Positions 26,836-34,796 of a DNA stretch of 64,000 nt are shown piece after piece. Origin of the DNA: JAIVGV01 sp032229975. Its GTDB lineage: Bacteria; Acidobacteriota; Blastocatellia; Pyrinomonadales; Pyrinomonadaceae. Position 1 is the stretch's first letter; every line of letters begins with the position of its first letter. The stretch lies in NCBI GenBank assembly GCA_032229975.1, contig JAVXVG010000018.1:13038-77037 (forward strand), read 5' to 3'. Below the pieces are notes generated by a model. It ran no database searches. It saw nothing but the letters and a program-made list of their open reading frames with translations, and was not told the origin of the DNA. Position numbers and translations under genes: made by a program.

Positions 26836-29610
26836 ATGATCGACAAGTTTCTCACTAAAGTTTTCGGCAGCCAGAATCAGCGTTACATCAAGACGCTGCA
26901 ACCGCTCGTTGATCAGATCAACGGGCTTGAGCCATCAATTAAAAAACTTTCTGACGACGAACTGCGCGCGCGCACCGTCGAGTTCAAGGAGCGGATCGCT
27001 CAAGCAGTCGGCGACGTGACGATCCCCGAAGATCGCAAGCGCAGAGAGCAGCGCGCGCTCGACGAGATACTGCCGGAAGCCTTCGCCATCGGGCGCGAGG
27101 CTTCTGTGCGCGCCACAGGGATGCGCCACTTCGATGTGCAGCTCATCGGCGGCATCGCCTTGCATCAAGGCAAGATCGCGGAGATGCGAACGGGCGAAGG
27201 CAAGACACTCGTCGCAACTCTTCCGGCCTATCTAAATGCTCTGACGGGTCGTGGCGTCCACGTCGTCACCGTCAACGATTATCTCGCCTCGCGCGACGCC
27301 GAGTGGATGGGCCGCATCTATCGCTTCCTCGGTCTCTCGGTCGGCGTCATCCAGAACGACATGGACGATTGGGAGCGCAAGGACGCATACAGCGCGGACA
27401 TCACCTACGGCACGAACAACGAGTTCGGCTTCGATTATCTGCGCGACAACATGAAGTTCGATCTTGCGACGTGCGTCCAGCACGGCCACTACCACGCTAT
27501 CGTGGATGAGGTCGATTCGATCTTGATCGACGAGGCGCGCACGCCTCTGATCATTTCAGGCCCTTCGGACGAAGCGACCGACAAGTATTACAAGGCGGAC
27601 GCGATCATCCCGCACTTGAAGCGCGGGACTGAGGAGACGGAGCCGGGGACGATGAAGAAGAAGCTCACCGGCGACTACATCGTCGATGAGAAACAGCACT
27701 CGGCGGTGCTGACCGAAGACGGCGTTGATCGCGCTGAAAAACTGCTCGGCGTCGGCAATCTCTACGATCCTTCAAACATGGAGATGCTGCACTGCGTCGA
27801 GCAGGCGTTGAAAGCGCACACGCTTTATAAGAACGATCACCAGTACATCGTTAGAGACGGCGAAGTGATCATCGTCGATGAGTTCACGGGACGCACGATG
27901 CCCGGCCGTCGCTGGTCGGACGGTCTGCATCAGGCGGTCGAGGCGAAAGAAGGAGTGAAGATCGAGCGCGAGAATCAGACGCTCGCGACGATCACTTTGC
28001 AAAACTATTTCCGCCTCTACGAAAAACTCTCCGGCATGACCGGCACGGCCTTCACCGAAGCAGCCGAGTTCGATTCGACCTACAAGCTCGAAGTGGCCGT
28101 CATCCCGACGCACCGCCCGATGGTGCGCCGCGATCACCCGGACATGATCTTCCGCACCGTCGGCGAAAAGTGGGACGCCGTCGTCGAAGAGATCAAGGAG
28201 TGTTACGAGAAGGGCCAGCCGACGCTCGTCGGCACGGTCTCGGTCGAGAACTCGGAGTTGCTTTCGCGCAAATTGCAGAAGGCGCATGTCCCGCACAACG
28301 TCCTGAACGCCAAGCACCACGACCGCGAGGCGGAGATCGTCGCGCAAGCAGGCAGGAAGGGCATGGTCACGATTGCGACGAACATGGCCGGTCGCGGCAC
28401 GGACATCCTTCTCGGCGGCAATCCCGAATTCATGGCGCGCGAGTTTTTGAAGCAGGAGGAGATCGATCCGGACGAAGCGACACCCGAACAGTTAGAGGAA
28501 GCCTTGCAGCGCGCCAAGCCCATCGTCGAAGCGGAGCACAAGGAGGTCGTCGGCGCGGGGGGCCTTCACATCATCGGGACTGAAAGGCACGAGGCGCGGC
28601 GCATCGACAACCAGTTGCGCGGTCGCTCAGGTCGTCAGGGCGATCCCGGATCGTCTCGGTTCTTCCTCTCGCTCGAAGACGATCTGATGCGCATCTTCGC
28701 GGGCGACAAGGTCAAGGCTCTGATGCAGCGACTCGGCATGGAAGAGGGCGTCGCCATCGAATCGAAGATGGTCTCGAAGAGGATCGAGTCGGCGCAAAAG
28801 TCTGTCGAGGGCCGCAACTTTGAATCGCGCAAGCACCTGCTGCAATACGACGACGTGATGAACCGGCAGCGCGAGACGATCTACAGCCTGCGCCGGCAGT
28901 TGATGGAGCAGCCCGACCAGCGCGACTTCCTCTTGGGCGACGGCGGCGTGGCGTACGATCTCTTGTCCGACCTTGCCAAGCAGTACATCGATCAGGACGA
29001 GAGCGTGGATGATTGGGACGTGGAGAACTTCCGCATCCAGTTGCAATCGATCTACGACTTCAACGCCGAAACGGAAGGGATCGATTTCGAGCACGCGACC
29101 TCGCAGGAAGTTCAGAAGACGATCTGGGAGAAGTTGAAAGCGAAGTACGCGGAGAAGGAAGCGCAGGTCGGCGTCGAGGCGATGCGTACCTACGAGCGCA
29201 TCATCATGCTCAACATCATCGACGCGCAGTGGAAGGATCACTTGCTTGCGCTCGATCACTTGAAGCAGGGCATCGGACTTGTCGGCTACGGGCAGAAAGA
29301 CCCGCTCGTCGAGTACAAGAAAGAGAGTTTCGATCTCTTCCAGTCGATGCTGGATCGCATCGACACGATCACGATTCGCTCGCTCTTCAACCTGCAAGTC
29401 GTCGCCGAGCAAGCTCCCGAACAGTTGCAGCAGCGACGCCGCGCGCGCCCGACCGCGATGCAGTTTACGGGCCCCAATCAAGGCGCAGCCGCCGCCGGTG
29501 AAGAGGCGGGCGCATCGAAGACCATCACGCGCACGCAGCCCAAGATCGGCAGAAACGATCCATGCTCATGCGGCTCCGGCAAGAAGTACAAGAAGTGCTG
29601 CGGCGCGTGA
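26836..29610 (+). CDS. secA: Preprotein translocase ATPase SecA
   Basis: 924 residues from the ATG at 26836 (MIDKFLTKVFGS), with GGGGAAGG about 8 bases before; the frame is open to 26767. SecA drives post-translational export through SecYEG by ATP hydrolysis. Visible parts: Walker A MRTGEGKT, VNDYLASRDAEWMG, the DEVDSILIDEARTPLIISG Walker B region, the peptide-crosslinking domain, IATNMAGRGTDI and GRSGRQGDPGSS of the second motor domain, the two-helix finger region, and the C-terminal zinc-binding tail GRNDPCSCGSGKKYKKCC. Complete and normal length. Confidence 0.98.
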   Translation: MIDKFLTKVFGSQNQRYIKTLQPLVDQINGLEPSIKKLSDDELRARTVEFKERIAQAVGDVTIPEDRKRREQRALDEILPEAFAIGREASVRATGMRHFDVQLIGGIALHQGKIAEMRTGEGKTLVATLPAYLNALTGRGVHVVTVNDYLASRDAEWMGRIYRFLGLSVGVIQNDMDDWERKDAYSADITYGTNNEFGFDYLRDNMKFDLATCVQHGHYHAIVDEVDSILIDEARTPLIISGPSDEATDKYYKADAIIPHLKRGTEETEPGTMKKKLTGDYIVDEKQHSAVLTEDGVDRAEKLLGVGNLYDPSNMEMLHCVEQALKAHTLYKNDHQYIVRDGEVIIVDEFTGRTMPGRRWSDGLHQAVEAKEGVKIERENQTLATITLQNYFRLYEKLSGMTGTAFTEAAEFDSTYKLEVAVIPTHRPMVRRDHPDMIFRTVGEKWDAVVEEIKECYEKGQPTLVGTVSVENSELLSRKLQKAHVPHNVLNAKHHDREAEIVAQAGRKGMVTIATNMAGRGTDILLGGNPEFMAREFLKQEEIDPDEATPEQLEEALQRAKPIVEAEHKEVVGAGGLHIIGTERHEARRIDNQLRGRSGRQGDPGSSRFFLSLEDDLMRIFAGDKVKALMQRLGMEEGVAIESKMVSKRIESAQKSVEGRNFESRKHLLQYDDVMNRQRETIYSLRRQLMEQPDQRDFLLGDGGVAYDLLSDLAKQYIDQDESVDDWDVENFRIQLQSIYDFNAETEGIDFEHATSQEVQKTIWEKLKAKYAEKEAQVGVEAMRTYERIIMLNIIDAQWKDHLLALDHLKQGIGLVGYGQKDPLVEYKKESFDLFQSMLDRIDTITIRSLFNLQVVAEQAPEQLQQRRRARPTAMQFTGPNQGAAAAGEEAGASKTITRTQPKIGRNDPCSCGSGKKYKKCCGA

Positions 29611-29639
29611 AGTGACTTTCGCGACAGGAGGGATGAGCG

Positions 29640-30431
29640 ATATTCGGCAGCGCAACACTCTCGCGATTACTGATCGCGGCAACCCTCGTCGTGCCTCTCG
29701 CGGGCGCGGCGTGGGCCAGTGCGCAGGAGGCGCGTCCGAACGATGAGGCGAAGGAGCTGCTGCGGCTCCGCGCGCATCTCGATTCGCAGTACAAAGCAAT
29801 CGAAGAGATGTTCGCCGCGCCGCAGACGGCGCAGCATTCGGTCGCGTCGCCGACGCCGGAGGCTATGCCAGCCGCGCCACCTCATCAGACGACCCCGCCA
29901 CCCGTCCAAGACTACAGGAATCGCGTACGCCTCTCCGCGCCGATCAGAGATCGGAAGTGGCAGGACGAAGTGGCCCGACGCTTCGCGCGCGCCGCCGACA
30001 CCGTCGAGCAGATGCTGAAGCTTAACCCGCCCGACGCGCCCGCTCTGGGCGAGAGGCTTGAGACGCTACGCCTCTACGCACAGCCTGTGAGCAGCCCCGA
30101 TAGTGGTCGCAATGTCTTCGGAGCTATGGAAGTTGATCGGCGCGCCCAGTTGAAGGACGTGCCTGCGGCTCCCTATACACCCGAAGCCCTCGCAGCTAAC
30201 GCGCGCGCCGTCGTCAGGCTGCGGCTGGTGCTGGCGGCGGACGGATCTGTTAAGCACATCTTTCCTATCCAGTCGGCACGCTACGGCCTGACCGAGTCGG
30301 CGGTCATGGCAGCAGGCCGGATTACATTCAAGCCGGCGGTGAGGAACGACCTGACCGTCTCGCAGTTCTTCACCATCGTCTATGACTTCAAGGATCGTCG
30401 CCCGGCGACACCTAACGTCCCGAAAACTTAA
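29640..30431 (+). CDS. Secreted TonB C-terminal-domain protein, probable AUA start
   Basis: 263 residues if read from ATA at 29640. The first canonical start in frame is GTG 29691, but that would cut the signal peptide: codons between 29640 and 29690 encode FGSATLSRLLIAATLVV, which joins PLAGAAWASAQ to make a textbook export signal. AGGAGG (29626-29631) sits 8 bases before the ATA, while the ATG at 29633 is in another frame, one base from the ribosome-binding site. After a Pro/Thr-rich stretch, the C-terminal 90 residues (ARAVVRLRLVLAADGSVKHI to FTIVYDF) match a TonB C-terminal domain. A frameshift error near 29636 is the alternative. It follows secA by 29 bases. Confidence 0.75.
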   Translation: MFGSATLSRLLIAATLVVPLAGAAWASAQEARPNDEAKELLRLRAHLDSQYKAIEEMFAAPQTAQHSVASPTPEAMPAAPPHQTTPPPVQDYRNRVRLSAPIRDRKWQDEVARRFARAADTVEQMLKLNPPDAPALGERLETLRLYAQPVSSPDSGRNVFGAMEVDRRAQLKDVPAAPYTPEALAANARAVVRLRLVLAADGSVKHIFPIQSARYGLTESAVMAAGRITFKPAVRNDLTVSQFFTIVYDFKDRRPATPNVPKT

Positions 30432-30456
30432 TTCTAGCCCGCGCTAGATAGTCCAA

Positions 30457-31668
30457 ATGAGCGCGAACACCACATCGACAAATCCGGTCGTGCAGGCGAT
30501 TGTGGGCGGGACTGCGCCGAGACAAGCGCGGTTGATGGCGGCGCGCGGGATGCTGCCGCTCGCGGCGGAAGAGCTGCTCGAAGCTCTCGTCCACCTGCGC
30601 GGCGACGACGAAGCGGAGATCGCGCAAGCCGCCGAAGAGTCGCTCGCCGAACAACAGGCAGACTCTTTCATCGGCGCGGCAACGTCCGACGATGCCTCGC
30701 CACGCGTGCTCTCTTATCTCGCCGCGCGTGCCGACTCCGGCCGTGCGGTGCACGAGGCGGTCGCCTCGAATGCGCGCACGCCCGATCAGGCCATCGTCGC
30801 TCTCGCTTCGATCACTTCGGACGGATCGCTCCTCGAACTCATCACCGTCAACCAGCAGCGACTGATCCGCGCGCCTTCGATCATCGACGCCGTGCTCGCT
30901 AATCCAGCGCGCACTCCCGAAGCAGAGCGACGCGCGAGAGAGACGCGTCGAGAGTTCTTCGAGAAGGAGCGCGGCGCGCAGCAGATCGCCGAAGAGATGC
31001 GCGCGCGCGGGATGAGCGCGGCGGCGGAGTTCATCGAGTCGGCGGAATCAATCGGCGTGGACGGCGGGCTCACGACTGAAGACGCATGGATCATCGCACA
31101 GCACGTCGAAGTTTCGGACGAAGACTTGGATGAGTCTTGGCTGCCGTTAGAGCGCATCGAGGAGTTGCTTGCGGAGACTGAGGAGCAGCGTCTGGCAAAC
31201 GCCGAACGCGTGATCGCAGAGGCGTCCGCAGAGATCGGCGACGCCGCACCCGAACGAGTCTCGCTCATCCGTCGCATCATGTTGATGAGCGTCAAGGATC
31301 GCATCAAGCTCGCGATGAAGGGCGACCGCGAGGCGCGCGGCATCCTCATACGCGACGGCAACAAGGTGGTGGCCACCGCCGTCATCCACAACCCGCGCAT
31401 CACCGACAAGGAGGTCGAGTCCATCGCGGCGATGCGCACGGTCGCCGAGGACGTGCTGCGACAGATCGGCTTGAATCGCGCGTGGGCGCGCGTCTATCCC
31501 ATCATCCACAACCTCGCGCGCAACCCCCGCGCGCCGCTCGGCACCGCGATCACCGTCCTGCCGCGCATACAGACCCGCGACCTCCACGCCATCTCTCAGA
31601 ACCGCAACGTCTCCGACGCCGTCCGACGCCAAGCGCATCGTCTCGTTCAGACGCGCAGCGGACATTGA
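30457..31668 (+). CDS. Helical-repeat hypothetical protein
   Basis: 403 residues, all-helical. N-terminal repeats of about 35 residues (ASPRVLSYLAARADSGRAVH, NARTPDQAIVALASITSDGS and SIIDAVLANPARTPEAERRA are similar phrases) look like leucine-rich-variant/HEAT units. A long charged, probably coiled-coil middle follows. The C-terminal domain MSVKDRIKLAMKGDREARGI then NKVVATAVIHNPRITDKEVE and LARNPRAPLGTAITVLPRI again has helical repeats. I recall such proteins as conserved unknowns in Acidobacteriota and deltaproteobacterial groups; this is recollection, not a search. No enzyme motif. Confidence 0.8.
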   Translation: MSANTTSTNPVVQAIVGGTAPRQARLMAARGMLPLAAEELLEALVHLRGDDEAEIAQAAEESLAEQQADSFIGAATSDDASPRVLSYLAARADSGRAVHEAVASNARTPDQAIVALASITSDGSLLELITVNQQRLIRAPSIIDAVLANPARTPEAERRARETRREFFEKERGAQQIAEEMRARGMSAAAEFIESAESIGVDGGLTTEDAWIIAQHVEVSDEDLDESWLPLERIEELLAETEEQRLANAERVIAEASAEIGDAAPERVSLIRRIMLMSVKDRIKLAMKGDREARGILIRDGNKVVATAVIHNPRITDKEVESIAAMRTVAEDVLRQIGLNRAWARVYPIIHNLARNPRAPLGTAITVLPRIQTRDLHAISQNRNVSDAVRRQAHRLVQTRSGH

Positions 31669-31682
31669 GAGATCGTTAATGG

Positions 31683-31780
31683 TCAATCGTAAATCGTGAA
31701 TCGTAGTTGTCGCCGTCTCACCTTGAGCTTGGTCATTCACGGTTGCGACGGTGCAACTACCATTCACGATTTACGATTGA
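31683..31780. repeat. AATCGTGAAT-word hairpin between convergent genes
   Basis: The left arm 31683-31709 (TCAATCGTAAATCGTGAATC then GTAGTTG) matches the right arm 31754-31780 in reverse complement at 26 of 27 positions. The loop is 44 bases. Words AATCGTAAATCGTGAATCG are tandem in the left arm, and ATTCACGATTTACGATTGACGATTCAC in the right. Confidence 0.92.
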
Positions 31781-31787
31781 CGATTCA

Positions 31788-32318
31788 CTAAAACAGTTGT
31801 GAGGCTTTGCGCAGTACCGACCATGCCACGTCGGTGATGGTGTGGCTCGCTGCGCCCCACCAGAGGCCGGCGAGCGTGGCGAGCGTGATCTGTCTGAACG
31901 CGCCACGCCAGCGCAAGCCTGCCTCGAACGACTGCCACGCGCGCAGGTATTCGGCGAAGTCGGGCGGCTTGCCGACGATGTAAGTCATGTAGAGGTAGAA
32001 GACGATGGACGAAAGTAGCGCGAGCACAGCGACGAAATAGACGACACGGATGAATGTGCCGAAGATGATGCCGTGCGACCAGCGCGAACGGTGGCGGAAG
32101 ATAGTGCGGTAGGGCAGCCACAGGAAACGGAAGAGGCCCCAGCGCGCGTACTGCCGCGACTGTATGTCTAGATCGGGCCCGAACATCAAGCCGCCGAACA
32201 GCGTCGCCGCCGTTACGACGCACGCGAGCGCAACACTGCCCGTCGCGCCCCACGCCGCGACCAGCGTCGGCACAGCCAGCAGCATCGTGATCGCGTCGTG
32301 TGTCTTCCCGGAAGGCAT
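31788..32318 (-). CDS. DUF2227 membrane protein, putative metal-binding
   Basis: 176 residues. MPSGKTHDAIT, FGPDLDIQSRQYARWG, FRHRSRWSHG and ASHTITD are the DUF2227 signatures: conserved His/Asp residues near membrane helices, thought to bind metal. Helices lie at about 11-30, 33-48, 85-115 and 145-160. The fold relates to YdjM-like inner-membrane hydrolase families, but no reaction is known. Encoded between two hairpin elements. Confidence 0.88.
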   Translation of the reverse strand: MPSGKTHDAITMLLAVPTLVAAWGATGSVALACVVTAATLFGGLMFGPDLDIQSRQYARWGLFRFLWLPYRTIFRHRSRWSHGIIFGTFIRVVYFVAVLALLSSIVFYLYMTYIVGKPPDFAEYLRAWQSFEAGLRWRGAFRQITLATLAGLWWGAASHTITDVAWSVLRKASQLF

Positions 32319-32323
32319 AAAGG

Positions 32324-32477
32324 AGCAATCAGCCGTCAGCGTTCAGCAATCAGCCGTGGAGACATTGATTGCTTCGCGTGCAATGATAGCTAACAACTGC
32401 CGCCTTCTACCAACCAAGTGTGCGTTCGTGATGAAGAAAAGGTTTGGCTGAATGCTGAACGCTGACGGCTGATTGCT
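32324..32477. repeat. 32-bp near-perfect inverted repeat with a 90-base spacer
   Basis: The left arm 32324-32355 (AGCAATCAGCCGTCAGCGTT then CAGCAATCAGCC) and the right arm 32446-32477 are complementary at 31 of 32 positions. The arm is made of AATCAGCCGTCAGC and TTCAGCAATCAGCC words. The spacer 32356-32445 has no gene. It lies between the divergent DUF2227 and acyltransferase genes, so it cannot be a shared 3' terminator. Confidence 0.93.
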
Positions 32478-32540
32478 ATTCCCGCGTTTGCCAGCCACGT
32501 GAGGCGCGGTTAAACTTCCCGCTCTCTTGCCTGAACCGGA

Positions 32541-33545
32541 ATGGCTAAACAACGCGGGACAGCTCAAACCTATCTGGAATATGCGGCGACGCGCGCACTG
32601 CTCGGCGGGCTCGGACTTCTGCCGCGCGGCGCAGCAGTCGCGTTCGGACGAGGGCTCGGTCATCTCGCTTACGCGCTTGCGGGAGGCTTGCGCCGCACGG
32701 GCTTGCGTAACCTCGAACTCGCCTTCCCGGAGATGCCTGCGGACGAGCGTCGTCGTGTCTTGCGTCGTTCGATGGTGGGCTTGGGTCGGCAGCTCGGCGA
32801 GTTCAGCCAGTTCCGGCGCGCTACTCCCGAACGCTTGCACAAACTTGTCGAGTACGACGGCATCGAAATTCTTCACGAGGCGCAAGCCAGAGGGCGCGGC
32901 GTCATCTTCCTCACCTGTCATCTCGGCGCGTGGGAAGTTCTCTCCTTCGCGCACTCCGCGCTCCACAACCCGATCAGCTTCATGGTGCGGCGGCTCGACA
33001 ACCCGCGCGTCGAAGAGTTGATCGACCGCGTTCGCACGCGCTTCGGCAATCGATCAATCGACAAGAAGATGGCTGCGCGCTCGGCGTTGAAATTACTACG
33101 CGAGGGCGGCACGCTCGGCATCCTCGCAGACTTAAACACGCAGCCGCACGAGGGCGTCTTCGTCCCCTTCTTCAACCATCTCGCCTGTACGACGAGCGGC
33201 ATCGCAGTCCTCGCGTTGCGCACGGACGCTGCGGTCATCCCCGTCGTCGCCCCTTGGCATGAAGAGCGCGGGCGCTACGTTTTTCACGGCAGCCCAATCG
33301 TCGAACTTGTCCGCACGGGCGATCACGAGCGCGACGTTCAGATCAACACCGCCCGCTTCACCGCCGCCATCGAAGAGCAGGTACGCAAGTACCCCGACCA
33401 GTGGCTCTGGATTCACAAACGCTGGAAGACTCGCCCCGCCGGAGAGACCGACCTCTACGGTCAACGAACTTCGGAAGAACTCACCCCGCGCCCCATCCAT
33501 ACGACTCAAGAGCGCATCCTCGAAACAAAAACACAAAAATCTTAG
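32541..33545 (+). CDS. LpxL/HtrB-like lipid A acyltransferase
   Basis: 334 residues. The family transfers a secondary acyl chain to lipid A precursors or a related phospholipid at the inner membrane. The catalytic HxxxxE is in FLTCHLGAWEV, with ALRDNPRVEELIDRVR-like substrate segment (here RRLDNPRVEELIDRVRTRFG), GGTLGILADLNTQPHEGVFVPFF and the C-terminal YPDQWLWIHKRWKTRP, all as in LpxL/LpxM. Start ATG 32541 (GGA immediately before, weak). The acyl donor and step cannot be told. This implies a Gram-negative envelope. Confidence 0.9.
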   Translation: MAKQRGTAQTYLEYAATRALLGGLGLLPRGAAVAFGRGLGHLAYALAGGLRRTGLRNLELAFPEMPADERRRVLRRSMVGLGRQLGEFSQFRRATPERLHKLVEYDGIEILHEAQARGRGVIFLTCHLGAWEVLSFAHSALHNPISFMVRRLDNPRVEELIDRVRTRFGNRSIDKKMAARSALKLLREGGTLGILADLNTQPHEGVFVPFFNHLACTTSGIAVLALRTDAAVIPVVAPWHEERGRYVFHGSPIVELVRTGDHERDVQINTARFTAAIEEQVRKYPDQWLWIHKRWKTRPAGETDLYGQRTSEELTPRPIHTTQERILETKTQKS

Positions 33546-33629
33546 TCCCTCTTCTATCCTATTTGTAACGACTTATGAGCAAGACCCGTGAGGTGTTGCA
33601 AAATTGTGTAGAAAAAATGTATTTTGTGC

Positions 33630-33659
33630 TTGACAGCTCACAAAGTTTTGGTGTACTTT
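33630..33659 (+). promoter_or_regulatory. Strong sigma70-type promoter with no gene downstream
   Basis: TTGACA (33630-33635) and TACTTT (33654-33659) with an 18-base spacer, preceded by an A/T-rich stretch (GTAGAAAAAATGTATTTTG) resembling an UP element. It faces a region without a coding gene on this strand, ending at the terminator 33872-33913. Confidence 0.75.
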
Positions 33660-33665
33660 CTCACA

Positions 33666-33913
33666 CGAGTTAGGCAATTAACTTTTTATAGATTTTTGAA
33701 GAAGTCTGCTGGACGCAGGTGTTGAGGGACAGACCGAGTTCCAAGTTTTATTGGTCAAGCAATTATTCTAGCCCTTCAAACACACCAACCATAAATACCG
33801 GATCGCCCGTATGTGACGATCTCCAGCGCCCAGCCAACGCCACCCCGAGTCTCCGAGCCTCCCAAAATTTCAGCCTCGCTGGTCCCCAAACTAGCGAGGC
33901 TCCTTTCTTTTTG
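33666..33913 (+). ncRNA. Candidate orphan small RNA, about 248 nt
   Basis: The stretch between the acyltransferase gene (+) and fabG (-, convergent) carries its own promoter and Rho-independent terminator and no credible reading frame; the one 80-codon frame runs through the terminator. It is AT-richer than the genome. Visible stems: AGTTA/TAACT followed by a short T-run at 33668-33687, CTGC/GCAG, and GATCG/CGATC. It does not match tmRNA, RNase P or SRP RNA signatures that I know. A 6S-like RNA is possible, but I cannot establish it. Confidence 0.6.
33872..33913 (+). terminator. Rho-independent terminator of the orphan transcript
   Basis: AGCCTCGCT (33872-33880) pairs perfectly with AGCGAGGCT (33893-33901), followed by CCTTTCTTTTTG. 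Confidence 0.88.
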
Positions 33914-33965
33914 CGCGTAAGAAATTTGTTACCGAATCAAGTTCTATCACATCTGATCTGACGCG

Positions 33966-34784
33966 TCACATCGCGAGCCCGCCATCGACTTGTATGACCT
34001 GACCCGTGATGTATCGCGCGGCGGGCGACAGGAGGAAGCAGGCGATCTCGGCGACTTCCGTGGGCGTGGCGAAGCGACCGAGCGGAATTTGTTCGAGAAG
34101 TTTCGCGCGGTACGTTTCGTCGAGCGCGCCCGCCATGTCGGTCTCGACCAAACCGAGCGCGAGGACGTTGACCGTCACCCTGCGGCTTGCGACCTCTCTC
34201 GCGAGCGCCTTCGTCAGACCGATCATGCCAGCCTTCGACGCAGAGTAGTTCGACTGCCCGGCCATCCCGACGATCCCGCTAATCGACGAGACGTTCAAGA
34301 CCGACCCGCCACCCTCTTGCCTAAGCATCACGCGTAGCGCAGCCTTCGAGAAATTCCACGCACCCTTCAGGTTCGTATCGACGACCGCATCCCAGTCCTC
34401 CTCTTTCATCCGTAGGATCAACTGATCGCGCGTGATGCCCGCGTTGTTGACGAGGAAGTCGATGCGACCGAAGGCCTCCTTTGTTTGCTTGACCATCTCG
34501 GCGGCTGCATCTGTGCGCGCCACGTCGCACTGGAGGCTTAGCGCGCCGACGCCCATGCGCTCAAGCTCCGTCTTCAACTCTTCGGCGGCTTCGGCGCTCT
34601 TCGCGTAGTTGAAGGCGATGGACGCGCCGCGTCGCGCGAGTTCGAGCGCGATGGCACGACCGATGCCGCGCGTCGCGCCGGTGACGATTGCTGCGCGACC
34701 GGCGAACGGCTTCGACTCATCTTGAGTCGCCGCGTTCGCGTTCATCGCATTCTCGCTCTTCGCGTTCTCGTTCGTGCTGCTCAT
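33966..34784 (-). CDS. fabG: 3-oxoacyl-[acyl-carrier-protein] reductase
   Basis: 272 residues of the short-chain dehydrogenase fold. It reduces 3-oxoacyl-ACP with NADPH in fatty acid synthesis. TGATRGIGRAIA binds the cofactor, NNAG follows (DFLVNNAGITRD), and the triad is Ser in NVSSISG, Tyr and Lys in NYSASKAG. The C-terminus ITGQVIQVDGGLAM is typical of FabG. The first 25 residues (MSSTNENAKSENAMNANAAT) are an unusual Asn/Ala-rich extension made from repetitive codons. It starts 12 bases after galU ends, so the two form an operon. Other SDR reductases cannot be fully excluded. Confidence 0.9.
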   Translation of the reverse strand: MSSTNENAKSENAMNANAATQDESKPFAGRAAIVTGATRGIGRAIALELARRGASIAFNYAKSAEAAEELKTELERMGVGALSLQCDVARTDAAAEMVKQTKEAFGRIDFLVNNAGITRDQLILRMKEEDWDAVVDTNLKGAWNFSKAALRVMLRQEGGGSVLNVSSISGIVGMAGQSNYSASKAGMIGLTKALAREVASRRVTVNVLALGLVETDMAGALDETYRAKLLEQIPLGRFATPTEVAEIACFLLSPAARYITGQVIQVDGGLAM

Positions 34785-34796
34785 CTCTGGTTCTCT

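Noticed and set aside
28627..29481. 284-codon - strand frame inside secA
   Set aside because: Antisense to a highly conserved gene; no homology features.
33719..33961. 80-codon frame in the fabG/acyltransferase gap
   Set aside because: It runs through a perfect terminator stem and lacks a ribosome-binding site; the region fits a non-coding RNA better.
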